A stretch of 64,000 nt of DNA from Acinetobacter sp. WC-141 (GCF_000313935.1 NZ_AMSS01000014.1:62001-126000); one strand, 5' to 3'; positions 15,656 through 24,439 are shown, numbered from the stretch's first letter. Numbers and translations are program-made. The notes: generated from the letters alone by a model not told the origin.

Positions 15656-15916
15656 ATCTCATCCTGAATTTTATTAATTTGACTAGTTATTTTCTTCAAT
15701 ATCTAATTGAATATAAAAGAAAAATATTAAATGCATTTGGTTGGTTTATAGCGCTTTAAAATGATCTGATTTTACGGTTTAAATACCTATTTAATAACAA
15801 ATTAACCTAAAACTGCATATTTAGACTAGTTACATTTTGAAAATGAGTATACATAGACAGATTAGTCTTTTTTTAATTAAAATGCGGCCTAAATATAAGT
15901 TTGATTGATAATAAAA

Positions 15917-18691
15917 ATGCAGATGAGTGTGTCGAGTATATTGGAGCGTTTAGGCCTTGTTTCACAAAATCGCGCTGTTCATATCCAATTCTCAAATCAG
16001 TCTTTAAATCAGCAAGTCTTCTTGCAACGCATTGAAGGCGAGCATACGCTTAATCAGGGCAGCGTTGCTGAGTTACTGTGCCTATCGACCAACGCACATA
16101 TTGCATTAAAACAATTTATTGGCTGTCAGGTTGCTGTCGATCAGGTGACAGATACAGGCCAGTTCTTTAGAACTACGGGCATTATTACCGAAGCCAGCCA
16201 AGGGCAAAGCGACGGTTCACTCACCATTTATAACCTCACCTTAAAAGACCCAACAGCACTCTGGCATAAACGCCGTAATAGCCGCGTGTTTATGAACAAA
16301 AGCGTGCGGGATATTAGCGAAATTCTGTTTAAAGAATGGCAAGGTAAAAGCCCGTTGTTTGCCTCAAGCCTAACACTCGATACATCTGGGTTAACCAAAG
16401 ACTACGATGTGCGTCCATTTGTGATGCAGTCAAACGAAAGCGATTATGACTTTTTAACCCGTTTGTGGCGTAGCGAGGGTATTAACTGGCTGGTCGATGA
16501 GTCACAGCTTTTTGTCGCTGACCCAAATGCTTCTATTCAGCCACAAGTCTTACGTTTAATTGATGATAACCAAAATTATCAGGCACTTGAACGCCGTAGC
16601 ATCCGCTATCAACGCAGCAGTGCGACAGAGCAGTTCGATACCATTACCCAAGTCAAAGCTGAGCGTCGTTTACAACCAACCTCGGTTCATGTGCAACGCT
16701 GGCAAGCCGATGCTTTGCAACAAGAAGAAGGTAGCGGCAGCGTACAAGGCACCCAAAAGCACAGCGAACACTATGACAATGCAAGCCTGAACCTTGAAGA
16801 TGCATGGCATGTCAGCCCCGCGTGGATGCAGGACTTAAAAGGCGAAGATCAAGCCACTGCTTCCGGCAATAGCCAGATTGAACAGTTCAATCAGAACATC
16901 AATGCTTACCATCACCTGAGTTCTAAACAATTTACCGTTTCAGGTAATGTCCGCGATGCACAGGTGGGTTACTGGTTTGAACTGAATGATCACCCAGAAC
17001 TCGACCAGCATGACAGTGCCGATAAAGAGTTCTTGATCTTAAGCAAACACTACTACAACCAGAATAATTTACCGAAAGAATTACAACAGCAAATCGAACG
17101 CCTATTACCACAAAACAAACTCAAGGCAGCTCAACTCGACAGCCAAAACCCAGAGCAACGCCACTTTGCTGAGCTGAACGTGGTTCGTCGCAATATTAAA
17201 GCTGTCCCTGAATATAACCCACTAGAGCACCGACCAGCCGCTTACCCACAGCGCGCTAAAGTGGTGGGATTAGAGGGCGAAAGTATTCATGTTGACCAGT
17301 GGGACCGCATTAAAGTCCGTTTCTTGTTTACACGAACTGACGACCACAGTCATGACGGTGGTGCGGGAAGTAACGACAATGACAACGACTCGGCTTGGGT
17401 CGATGTGCTGACCCCGTGGGCAGGTGCGGGTTATGGCGCACGCTTCTTGCCACGTGTCGATGAGATCGTGGTTATCGACTTCTTTGACGGCAACATTGAC
17501 CGTCCGTTTGTGGTAGGGCGCATTCACGAAGCCGAACGTCACCCAACCCAGTTCGACCAGAAAGGCCAGTTACCCGACACTAAAAAACTTAGCGGCATCC
17601 GCTCAGAAGAAGTCGACGGTAAAGGCTTTAACCAACTACGTTTTGATGACACCACAGGGCAAATCAGTGCCCAACTGCAAAGTAGCCATGCAGCAAGCCA
17701 ATTAAACCTCGGTAACTTAAGCCATCCAAAAGACAAGGCCGAAAGTGATGGCCGTGGTGAAGGGTTTGAACTCAGAACAGACCAGTGGGGAGCGGTAAGA
17801 GCTGGCAGTGGTTTACTTGTTAGTACCCACAAACAGGACCAAGCCCAAGGTGTACACCTTGATGCAAATGAGGCCAAACAACAAATTGAAGGCGGCCTGA
17901 ACAATGCCAAGGCACTCAGTGAAGTTGCTAAAAATCAGCAAACTGACCCTTTAGAAAATTTAGAAAACCTAAAATCTTTTATTGAAAAACTTGAGCAGCA
18001 AGACAACGCAAAAGCTAAAACCTTTAAAGAAGCGATTATGCTGCTGGCGAGCCCAAATAGCATCGCGCTAAGCAGTAACGAAGACATTCACTTAAGCGCA
18101 GATGGCCAGATAAACCAAACTGCTGGAGACAGCGTTAATCTGTCTACCCAAAAGAACTTGATTGCACATGCCCAAAATAAAATTAGCCTTTTTGCAGCGC
18201 AAGAAGGGGCAAGACTCTATGCAGGCAAAGGCAAAGTTGAGATACAAGCACAAGGCGATGGAGCAGATTTAATTGCCCGTAAAGCTGTGCAGGTGATTTC
18301 GACTGAAGACAAAATTGAAGCGACCGCAGCCAAAGAAATTGTACTCACCGCAGGCGGTTCTCAAGTCAAAATTACCGGTTCAGGTATTTTTATGACCACA
18401 AGTGGCAAATTTGAGGTGAAGGCTGGGCAGCATTTATTTATGGGGGGAGGAAGTGTAAATAGTTCATTACCGTATCTACCCGAACAAGGAAAACAAAAAT
18501 ATGGTTTATGGTTTGATGTAATGGATAAACAAGGAAATAAACTAAAACCTGGCACGGAATATATTATTTTTGACGAAAATGATAAAGAAATTGAGCGCGG
18601 TAAGTTAGATCGAACTGGCTTAGTTAAGTTGGAAACAGAAGAGCCGAATAAGCAATATAAAATACATGTGGTGATAAACGATGGGTATTGA
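15917..18691 (+). CDS. vgrG: Type VI secretion spike protein VgrG
   Basis: The trimeric tip of the type VI secretion needle. Of 924 residues, about 1-520 are the gp27/gp5-like VgrG core (SVSSILERLGL...FLTRLWRSEGINWLVDE, then PQRAKVVG...VDVLTPWAGAGYGARFLPRVDEIVVIDFFDGNIDRPFVVGRIHE). About 560-840 carry the DUF2345 and beta-helix part (LRTDQWGAVRAGSGLLVSTH, IEGGLNNAKAL, ALSSNEDIHLSADGQINQTAGDSVNL). The last ~90 residues (YGLWFDVMDKQGNKLKPGTEYIIFD...) look like a transthyretin-type adaptor that carries the effector encoded next. The first in-frame codons are TTG 15905 and ATG 15917; I choose ATG. It overlaps the effector gene by 11 bases. Confidence 0.93.
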   Translation: MQMSVSSILERLGLVSQNRAVHIQFSNQSLNQQVFLQRIEGEHTLNQGSVAELLCLSTNAHIALKQFIGCQVAVDQVTDTGQFFRTTGIITEASQGQSDGSLTIYNLTLKDPTALWHKRRNSRVFMNKSVRDISEILFKEWQGKSPLFASSLTLDTSGLTKDYDVRPFVMQSNESDYDFLTRLWRSEGINWLVDESQLFVADPNASIQPQVLRLIDDNQNYQALERRSIRYQRSSATEQFDTITQVKAERRLQPTSVHVQRWQADALQQEEGSGSVQGTQKHSEHYDNASLNLEDAWHVSPAWMQDLKGEDQATASGNSQIEQFNQNINAYHHLSSKQFTVSGNVRDAQVGYWFELNDHPELDQHDSADKEFLILSKHYYNQNNLPKELQQQIERLLPQNKLKAAQLDSQNPEQRHFAELNVVRRNIKAVPEYNPLEHRPAAYPQRAKVVGLEGESIHVDQWDRIKVRFLFTRTDDHSHDGGAGSNDNDNDSAWVDVLTPWAGAGYGARFLPRVDEIVVIDFFDGNIDRPFVVGRIHEAERHPTQFDQKGQLPDTKKLSGIRSEEVDGKGFNQLRFDDTTGQISAQLQSSHAASQLNLGNLSHPKDKAESDGRGEGFELRTDQWGAVRAGSGLLVSTHKQDQAQGVHLDANEAKQQIEGGLNNAKALSEVAKNQQTDPLENLENLKSFIEKLEQQDNAKAKTFKEAIMLLASPNSIALSSNEDIHLSADGQINQTAGDSVNLSTQKNLIAHAQNKISLFAAQEGARLYAGKGKVEIQAQGDGADLIARKAVQVISTEDKIEATAAKEIVLTAGGSQVKITGSGIFMTTSGKFEVKAGQHLFMGGGSVNSSLPYLPEQGKQKYGLWFDVMDKQGNKLKPGTEYIIFDENDKEIERGKLDRTGLVKLETEEPNKQYKIHVVINDGY

Positions 18692-19574
18692 AGCACAAGC
18701 TTATGCTGATTTAGTTCGGACAACAATGGGAACGGTTAATCCTGTGACAGCGATTGTACCAGTTAAACTTACAGTTTATACTCAAAGTTTTACAGCATTT
18801 ATTGGTGGGGCTGCTGATAAATATCCTTTTATATATGGAGATGTAAAACTACCAGGTGTGGGAGATTCTTTAGGGCCTACAGAAATTGTTGGTAATTATG
18901 CAAAAAATTTTAATACGGGAAATACAAAAAATTTAAAACAATATTATGGCTATGAGGAGGCTTATAATAATAGAAAAGTAACTATTCCTGTAGCTTCAGG
19001 TAAAAGAAATGCTTTTAAAGATATTCTTGAGGTTTATACGAAAAATCCACAAACTCAAATTAATATTATAGGTCATAGTTTGGGTGGCTGGAATTCATCT
19101 GGTTTAGTTACAGAACTGAACAAAGCAGGGGTACCAGTCAATTTATTAATTACTATTGACCCTGTTGGAGTCTTATTATCAAAAACCACTCCTCCAAATA
19201 TATTAGCGACTCCAGCAGTAAGAGCCCAAATTTATTTACTAGCACCACAACCTGTTGCAAATAATTGGATAAATGTTTTTTGTAAACCAAATAATAATGT
19301 TGTCACCGATATAAAAAATACGGTGAAATGGGAAGGCTATAAACCAAAATGGAAAGGGTATCATCCTAGCCCTACGAGTTATACGACAGATGATGCAATT
19401 GCTGATGCTGGAGGGCAATGGGATAGTTATCCAAAAGAACACAGCAATACATTTCATGAAACTAAATTTAGTCACGCTTGGTTTAGCAAAATGATGCGTG
19501 AAACAATACCTAGTATATCTAAATCACCAGAGCAAATATTGCAAGCCGAATTAAAAAAGGTTCAAGTAAAATGA
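18681..19574 (+). CDS. Putative type VI lipase effector (Tle-like)
   Basis: A 297-residue alpha/beta-hydrolase-like protein with the lipase signature GHSLGG, nucleophile Ser133. Asp160 (TIDPVG) and a C-terminal His in HSNTFHETKFSHAW could complete the triad. No signal peptide is present, as expected for cargo loaded onto VgrG. It overlaps vgrG by 11 bases and the following lipoprotein gene by 4, the standard vgrG-effector-immunity order. GC drops sharply relative to vgrG, as usual for swapped-in effectors. The likely target is phospholipid in the periplasm of competitor cells; substrate class and Tle family number cannot be settled by eye. Confidence 0.8.
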   Translation: MGIEAQAYADLVRTTMGTVNPVTAIVPVKLTVYTQSFTAFIGGAADKYPFIYGDVKLPGVGDSLGPTEIVGNYAKNFNTGNTKNLKQYYGYEEAYNNRKVTIPVASGKRNAFKDILEVYTKNPQTQINIIGHSLGGWNSSGLVTELNKAGVPVNLLITIDPVGVLLSKTTPPNILATPAVRAQIYLLAPQPVANNWINVFCKPNNNVVTDIKNTVKWEGYKPKWKGYHPSPTSYTTDDAIADAGGQWDSYPKEHSNTFHETKFSHAWFSKMMRETIPSISKSPEQILQAELKKVQVK

Positions 19575-20014
19575 AATTTTTATCATGTATATGGATATTT
19601 TTATTATTTGGTTGTACTTCTAAAAATATAGATTATCAATCTACCGATATTAATTTTGGAAAATTTAAATATTTCCAATCTATGTATAGTGGAGAAAAAA
19701 CATACCAAGGTTTTGTTACAAGCTCTTCTTCTTTAAAAGAAATTTCTGAAAAAAATGCATTTCCTATTTCTAAGCTAAATTGTTTGGAAAATCAGTTTAT
19801 GGTAAGAGGTGGAGTAGACTTAGATTCAGAAGAAATTAATAATCAATTATATAAATATATGGCACATGTCGAAATATGTAAAAATGATGATTGTTCAGTC
19901 GATATTAAAAAAGCAAAAATTGATACTGAATGCAGAATCGAATTAAGAAAAAATTACTCAAATGATGCTTATCAATCAAATAAAGCAAAGTTGACGAATG
20001 CTAATTTTGAATAA
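19571..20014 (+). CDS. Lipoprotein, candidate immunity protein for the lipase effector
   Basis: A 147-residue protein with a lipoprotein signal (MKFLSCIWIFLLFGC; lipobox LFGC, lipidated Cys15), so it sits in the periplasm. That is where an immunity protein must meet a membrane-attacking Tle effector. Start overlaps the effector stop (ATGA). Mature part has paired cysteines (KLNCLENQ, VEICKNDDCSVD, TECRIEL). No family recognised. Function is inferred from gene order, location and matching low GC. Confidence 0.7.
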   Translation: MKFLSCIWIFLLFGCTSKNIDYQSTDINFGKFKYFQSMYSGEKTYQGFVTSSSSLKEISEKNAFPISKLNCLENQFMVRGGVDLDSEEINNQLYKYMAHVEICKNDDCSVDIKKAKIDTECRIELRKNYSNDAYQSNKAKLTNANFE

Positions 20015-20073
20015 AATCAATTTGTTGGTGCTAAATTTGATCTATAATTTATTAAGTTGAGAACTAGAAGTGT

Positions 20074-20099
20074 AATAAACCCGCCAAAGCGGGTTTATT
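20074..20099 (+). terminator. Terminator of the vgrG-effector operon
   Basis: AATAAACCCGC and GCGGGTTTATT pair perfectly around CAAA. A second palindrome GAAGCGTAAT/ATTACGCTTC (20111-20132) lies behind it and may serve the converging SDR gene. Confidence 0.85.
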
Positions 20100-20151
20100 T
20101 ATTTATCAGAGAAGCGTAATTGATTACGCTTCTTCTGTCATAAGAAATAGT

Positions 20152-20853
20152 TTAAGCCGCTTGAATGGCTTCTCCACAAAGAGAAACTGTTTCTTGTTTA
20201 TGTTGGTGTAAGTACCAGAACTGCTCTGCAATGGTTTCTGGATGTACTGTGTAGGTCTTATCTTGTGTGCCCGGTGTTCCATCAACAAAGCCATTCACAA
20301 TCACTTGGCTTACGTAAACATTTGAGTCAGCGAGACTATGAGCAAGCAAGTTGGTGGCTTTGTATTGAGCGGCAACGGTGGTTGCTAAGGATGAATATTC
20401 TTTGGCAACCAAGTCGATACCAACTGCATCGAAAGCAAAAATTCCGTTTGTCGATAAAACGCTACCATGGTTCTTTTCTAAATCACCTAGGCAAGCTTGC
20501 ACCGTCGCAATATAGCTCGAAACACGAATATGAAAGCTTTTACTAAGCTCTAGTGGAGGGGTTTCTAAGATATTGCCTTCAATATCATGGAAAGCATTCC
20601 AATGAATATTTTTAATCTCTCCTAATCGGTCTTTAATACGATTAATAAGATTTGGTATATCTTCAAGAACCGCTAAATCACATGCAAAAGCGTAAGCTTC
20701 AATACCTTGTGTTTTAAGCTCTAGAATAGCCTTTTCAAGTTTTTGGGCGTTTCGTGCCACTAAACCGATTTTATAGCCTTCTTTACCAAATTTATGTGCT
20801 ACGGCTTTGGAAATACCCGTTCCATAACCAAAAATTATAATATTGTTGTTCAT
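20152..20853 (-). CDS. Short-chain dehydrogenase/reductase
   Basis: A 233-residue SDR with a Rossmann start (MNNNIIIFGYGTGISKAVAHKFGKEGYKIGLVARN; glycine motif GYGTGIS). The usual NNAG is replaced by WNAFH, and Tyr-x3-Lys is not obvious (AAQYKATNLLAHSLA keeps Y and K with one residue between them). It may therefore be an atypical or non-catalytic SDR. The start at 20853 has GGAAC 6 bases upstream; the longer frame adds MVFWNFI without a ribosome site. A promoter at 20893-20921 and a palindrome at 20869-20884 just downstream of it suggest repressor control. Confidence 0.8.
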   Translation of the reverse strand: MNNNIIIFGYGTGISKAVAHKFGKEGYKIGLVARNAQKLEKAILELKTQGIEAYAFACDLAVLEDIPNLINRIKDRLGEIKNIHWNAFHDIEGNILETPPLELSKSFHIRVSSYIATVQACLGDLEKNHGSVLSTNGIFAFDAVGIDLVAKEYSSLATTVAAQYKATNLLAHSLADSNVYVSQVIVNGFVDGTPGTQDKTYTVHPETIAEQFWYLHQHKQETVSLCGEAIQAA

Positions 20854-20868
20854 TATAAAGTTCCAAAA

Positions 20869-20921
20869 AACCAATTATTTGGTTAGAAATAGTTTATAAT
20901 ATGTTTTTATAATGTATTCAA
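20869..20921 (-). promoter_or_regulatory. SDR promoter with overlapping palindromic operator
   Basis: -35 TTGAAT (20916-20921), 17 bases, -10 TATAAA (20893-20898). The palindrome AACCAATTATTTGGTT (20869-20884) sits where transcription starts, a position suited to a repressor roadblock. Confidence 0.65.
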
Positions 20922-20997
20922 GCGCAAAAGTTATCTCTAAGAATAGTACCCAAAGAATAAAAATGCTTAAAAGTGGATATTAGGGAGACAGCTTTAC

Positions 20998-21123
20998 ATG
21001 AGTTATTCGGCTAAACATGCGCTGTTGAACGAACTTCCAATTTGGCTTACAAATTTTTTGCTTGGTAAAATAAACCGAAAAATACAAATAAAATGGAATT
21101 TAAATATTACTAATTATAAGTAA
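20998..21123 (+). CDS. 41-codon ORF, possible gene remnant
   Basis: ATG 20998 follows AGGGAGA at an 8-base spacing and reads MSYSAKHALLNELPIWLTNFLLGKINRKIQ to a TAA at 21121. No family recognised. The good ribosome site argues that it is or was a gene; the short length and decay into AT-rich codons suggest a truncated remnant. Confidence 0.3.
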   Translation: MSYSAKHALLNELPIWLTNFLLGKINRKIQIKWNLNITNYK

Positions 21124-21203
21124 ATGGGAATAAATTCTTTTAAATTGGCTTAATGTTGTAAAAATTTCCAAAAATATTAAAATTTCGCTTTTCTTAGAAA
21201 AAC

Positions 21204-21360
21204 AATCCCGCGGGGTGCTGGCTAAACTATATCTCAAGGGTGTGATAGGGATCGAAAAGAGTAGCATGCACCAAAACGTATAACGTTAGTGTGTACTCAC
21301 CCAAAAGGTCTCGATTCGGCTTAGGACGCTATAGATCAAAAGTTTATAGGCATAAGGTTC
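21204..21360. other. GC-rich structured spacer, candidate RNA
   Basis: Within the 589-bp spacer 20875-21463 this stretch stands out by GC content and inverted repeats. GGTGC-GCTA (21214-21224) pairs with TAGC-GCACC (21262-21272). AACGT-ATA-ACGTT forms a hairpin (21275-21287). GGGTG (21238-21242) could pair with CACCC (near 21298-21302) as a pseudoknot. No ORF covers it. Promoter-like sequence is weak on both strands, so orientation is undecided. No known RNA class recognised. Confidence 0.4.
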
Positions 21361-21407
21361 TAACTTACAAAGTTATAATTGTTGAAGTAAACCATAGATG
21401 TTTTCCC

Positions 21408-21436
21408 TTGACACCCTAAAAAATTCTCTATAATAA
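21408..21436 (+). promoter_or_regulatory. Promoter of the DUF2867 gene
   Basis: Consensus -35 TTGACA (21408-21413), 17 bases, TAATAA (21431-21436), with TATAAT overlapping at 21429-21434. Confidence 0.75.
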
Positions 21437-21463
21437 AAACGATACTTTACAAGAATATAATTT

Positions 21464-21967
21464 ATGAATAAGCCTTATCTTTCTGCTTTACCTAACGATA
21501 GTCAAATCTCATCTCAATTGAACAATGCCTACTTCCACGACTCGTGGAGCATTTTGCTTGGTCAGCCCGACCTAAATGTATTTCAGCAACTTATTAAGCT
21601 ATTCCAGCACACTCCGCAGTGGGTAGAGTGGAGCATGAATATGCGTAATAAAATTACTTCAAAGATTGGACTTAAAGATTTAGGAAGTTTTCAGCAAATT
21701 GATTCGAATAAAAAAGAAAATGAATATGTGGCAGGCGATCGAATTGGAATTTTTACTTTTTTGCAGCGTACCGAAAATGAGTTAGTGATCGGAGATGATG
21801 ACAAGCACTTAAATGTGACGTTATCTATATACAAGAATGAAAAGACTCAAGTACTCACCATAACTACAGTGGTGCATATTAAAAATTGGCTTGGAAGACT
21901 CTATATGGCGCCTGTAATTCCTGCCCATCGGAAAATAGTGCCAGCGACTTTACAGATTTTAGGTTAG
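21464..21967 (+). CDS. DUF2867-like protein
   Basis: A 167-residue soluble protein (HDSWSILLGQPDLNVFQQLIKLFQHTPQWVEWSMNMRNKITSKIGLKDLG...). The beta-strand-rich middle (DRIGIFTFLQRTENELVIGDDDKHLNVTLSI) and the closing GRLYMAPVIPAHRKIVPATLQ match the DUF2867 pattern, a START/SRPBCC-like ligand-binding fold. Natural ligand unknown. It has a strong private promoter and is followed 80 bases later by a DUF1003 gene. Confidence 0.75.
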   Translation: MNKPYLSALPNDSQISSQLNNAYFHDSWSILLGQPDLNVFQQLIKLFQHTPQWVEWSMNMRNKITSKIGLKDLGSFQQIDSNKKENEYVAGDRIGIFTFLQRTENELVIGDDDKHLNVTLSIYKNEKTQVLTITTVVHIKNWLGRLYMAPVIPAHRKIVPATLQILG

Positions 21968-22047
21968 AACACTATTTTTATTTACGATGTGATCAGCCAA
22001 AATTGTTTATATAATAATCTTAATATCATAATAAAGAGCTGAATAAT

Positions 22048-22749
22048 ATGGAGAATAAAAATCAGTGTCGGCAGTGCGTCGTTTGTGGGAAAAATTTTCC
22101 GTTAAAAGATCTAGTATCTGGTGAAGTCATTCGTAATGTGATTAGTGACGAAATTTTAAAAGACTATCCAGATTGGAATTACTCAAGCTTTATTTGTCGG
22201 GCAGATCTGGCAGATTATCGAGTTAAATATGTTCAATCACTTTTACGTTCCGAAAAGGGCGAACTCTCTAATTTAGAAAACGAAGTGATTGGCAGTATGC
22301 AACGCCATGAGCTGATTAGCCGAAATACAGAGTCGGATTTTGATCAGAATTGGACATTGGGAGAAAAGTTAGCAGATAAAATAGCTACTTTTGGGGGAAG
22401 TTGGGCGTTTTTAATTTGTTTTGCTCTATTTTTAATAGGCTGGATTGTTCTAAATACAGTCGTGATGGTAGTACGTCCCGTCGACCCTTATCCCTTTATT
22501 TTGCTGAATTTAGTATTGTCATGTTTAGCTGCAATTCAAGCGCCTATTATTATGATGAGCCAAAATCGCCAAGAAGCAAAAGACCGCTTACGTTCTCAAC
22601 ATGACTATCAGATTAATTTAAAAGCCGAGCTTGAGATTCGCCATTTGCATGAAAAAATGGACCATCTTTTGTCGCATCAATGGGAAAGACTTGCGCATAT
22701 TCAAGAAATTCAGCTCGATCTTTTGGCTGAAATGAATAAAAAACGATAA
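22048..22749 (+). CDS. DUF1003 membrane protein with zinc-knuckle N-terminus
   Basis: A 233-residue protein. The N-terminus has a CRQCVVCGKNF cysteine knuckle, probably metal-binding. The centre (ADKIATFGGSWAFLICFALFLIGWIVLNT... DPYPFILLNLVLSCLAAIQAPIIMMSQNRQ) is the DUF1003 hallmark with two membrane helices joined by a short periplasmic loop, and a charged helical tail follows (RLRSQHDYQINLKAELEIRHLHEKMDHLL). Family function is not known; a membrane stress or cation role has been guessed for relatives. Confidence 0.85.
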   Translation: MENKNQCRQCVVCGKNFPLKDLVSGEVIRNVISDEILKDYPDWNYSSFICRADLADYRVKYVQSLLRSEKGELSNLENEVIGSMQRHELISRNTESDFDQNWTLGEKLADKIATFGGSWAFLICFALFLIGWIVLNTVVMVVRPVDPYPFILLNLVLSCLAAIQAPIIMMSQNRQEAKDRLRSQHDYQINLKAELEIRHLHEKMDHLLSHQWERLAHIQEIQLDLLAEMNKKR

Positions 22750-22759
22750 AGATTTTCTG

Positions 22760-22775
22760 AGTTTCACGTGGAACA
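22760..22775. other. parS: Candidate chromosomal parS site
   Basis: AGTTTCACGTGGAACA differs from the ParB-binding consensus TGTTTCACGTGAAACA at the first base and at one position known to tolerate A or G. It lies between genes, in a region that is near oriC in Acinetobacter, where ParB sites cluster. No second copy was found in the window. Confidence 0.75.
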
Positions 22776-22860
22776 TGAGTAGAGCGTTATAGATTACTTT
22801 GCGGTAGATTCGAAATTTCTTTATGATTTGCCGCCATGCTCCATTGCTGTTTCTACGACC

Positions 22861-23526
22861 ATGCCTTTAAACGACAACTTTGTTTACGCTCCACCACAAG
22901 ATCCGCTTTCAATTTTATTTGAAGATGACGATTTAATTGTGGTTGATAAACCTGCGGGCTTGTTGTCGGTCATGGGACGTTTACCTGAGCATCATGACAG
23001 TGCTTATTTACGGGTGCTGGAAAAGTTCCCTTTAGCTAAGGTCACACATCGTTTAGATATGGCAACATCAGGCTTACTTATGTTTGCCAAGCACCGTGAT
23101 GCAGAAGTTGCGGTAAGTAAAATGTTTCAGGCCAGAACAGTCAAAAAGCATTATATTGCTTTGGTGCAAGGCCAAGTCGCACAAGAGGGAAGCGTTGAAG
23201 TTCCGCTCATTACCGACTGGGAAAATCGCCCAAGACAAATTGTACATTTTGAATTAGGCAAACATGCTAAAACGTTGTTTCAACCGTTGGTTTATGATGA
23301 AACAACCGATCAAAGTCGATTGTTACTTGAACCAGTAACAGGGCGTTCGCATCAGTTACGCGTCCACATGATGCATATAGGACATCCGATTATGGGGGAT
23401 AAGTTATATCACCCTGAGCCTAAACGTTTTCACTTAAATCGCATGGCTTTACATGCTGCATATTTGGCTTTTCAGCATCCATTAAATGGAACGGATGTGG
23501 TGATTGAGTCGCAAGTGCCTTTTTAA
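22861..23526 (+). CDS. rluA: RluA-family pseudouridine synthase
   Basis: Converts uridines to pseudouridine in 23S rRNA and tRNA (U746 and U32 in E. coli RluA). The 221-residue sequence has the family motifs VVDKPAGLLSV, the catalytic-Asp motif HRLDMATSG, and GRSHQLRVHMMHIGHPIMGD. The short form without an S4 domain and the close match to E. coli RluA spacing favour RluA over RluC/D. I choose ATG 22861; TTG 22828 would add 11 residues. Confidence 0.88.
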   Translation: MPLNDNFVYAPPQDPLSILFEDDDLIVVDKPAGLLSVMGRLPEHHDSAYLRVLEKFPLAKVTHRLDMATSGLLMFAKHRDAEVAVSKMFQARTVKKHYIALVQGQVAQEGSVEVPLITDWENRPRQIVHFELGKHAKTLFQPLVYDETTDQSRLLLEPVTGRSHQLRVHMMHIGHPIMGDKLYHPEPKRFHLNRMALHAAYLAFQHPLNGTDVVIESQVPF

Positions 23527-23653
23527 AATTTATATAATTAAAAGAATTAATTTGATGCAATTGGGAACTGAATATATACCCAAACTGCAATAAAAGTCGG
23601 GTATTCTTGATGTTGAATAATATTAATACTGCGACAACAACAAGGATCACTTT

Positions 23654-24031
23654 ATGACTCGTGACTACGAACAATTTCCAGATGACGATAACGGCAATGT
23701 ACTTTGGCAAATGGCTGAAGACGGGGATGATTTAACCGAGTTGCATGAAATTGAATTTTCTATTGCTTTTCATGATCAGAAAAATGCAGAGCAATGTGCA
23801 CTCTATCTGCTCTACCAAGAACAAAAAGTTTCACTTTTTCAAGATGACTCTGTTGAGCCAAACGAGTGGGTGATTACCATTTTCGTTAACATGGAACCTG
23901 AGTATTCAGATATTGTTGACTTGGAACAATGGTTTGCCAGTATCGCTGAGAAGTTTCAGGGCGAATATGATGGGTGGGGCTGTATGGCCTATGTCTTCGA
24001 GGAAGACGAAGAAGATGACCTGTTGCAGTAA
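23654..24031 (+). CDS. rraB: RraB-family ribonuclease E regulator
   Basis: A small acidic protein of 125 residues (MTRDYEQFPDDDNGNVLWQMAEDGDDLTELHEIEFSIAFHD...) that matches the RraB family: acidic N-terminus, central alternating strands, GEYDGWGCMAYVF near the end and an acidic tail. In E. coli RraB binds the RNase E scaffold and inhibits it; whether this holds in Acinetobacter is inference. The SnoaL-like gene starts 28 bases downstream and may share its transcript. Confidence 0.85.
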   Translation: MTRDYEQFPDDDNGNVLWQMAEDGDDLTELHEIEFSIAFHDQKNAEQCALYLLYQEQKVSLFQDDSVEPNEWVITIFVNMEPEYSDIVDLEQWFASIAEKFQGEYDGWGCMAYVFEEDEEDDLLQ

Positions 24032-24059
24032 GGTCTAAAATAAAGAGTAGGAGATAATC

Positions 24060-24437
24060 ATGAACTTATCTCAAAAACAAATTGCAGTACGGTTTTTAGA
24101 GCTTGCCGCAGCGGGTGAAGTTGATGAAGCTTACAGCAATTACACTGCGCCGAACTTTAAGCATCACAACCCTTATTATGCGGGTGATGCGACTTCTTTG
24201 AAGGAAGGGATGCGTGAAAGTGCAATTGAAACTCCCAACAAAGTCTTTGATGTTCAACATGTCATTGAAGAGGGTGATTTGGTTGCTGTGCATTCAAAAC
24301 TTGAAATGCAAATGAATGGGTTAACCACCTTGGCCGTGGTTCATATTTGCCGCTTTGAAAAGGGTAAAATTGCTGAGTTTTGGGATATTGGTCAAGTACA
24401 GCCCGACCCCCTCATCAATGAAAATGGTATGTTCTAA
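24060..24437 (+). CDS. SnoaL/NTF2-like protein
   Basis: A 125-residue cone-shaped NTF2-fold protein (VRFLELAAAGEVDEAYSNYTAPNFKHHNPYYAGDATSLKEGM... VHSKLEMQMNGLTTLAVVHICRFEKGKIAEFWDIGQVQPD). The pattern FKHHNPY and the closing FEKGKIAEFWDIGQ are typical of SnoaL-like ester cyclase relatives, small enzymes or binding proteins of mostly unknown substrate. An AGGAGA site precedes the ATG. Confidence 0.8.
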   Translation: MNLSQKQIAVRFLELAAAGEVDEAYSNYTAPNFKHHNPYYAGDATSLKEGMRESAIETPNKVFDVQHVIEEGDLVAVHSKLEMQMNGLTTLAVVHICRFEKGKIAEFWDIGQVQPDPLINENGMF

Positions 24438-24439
24438 TC

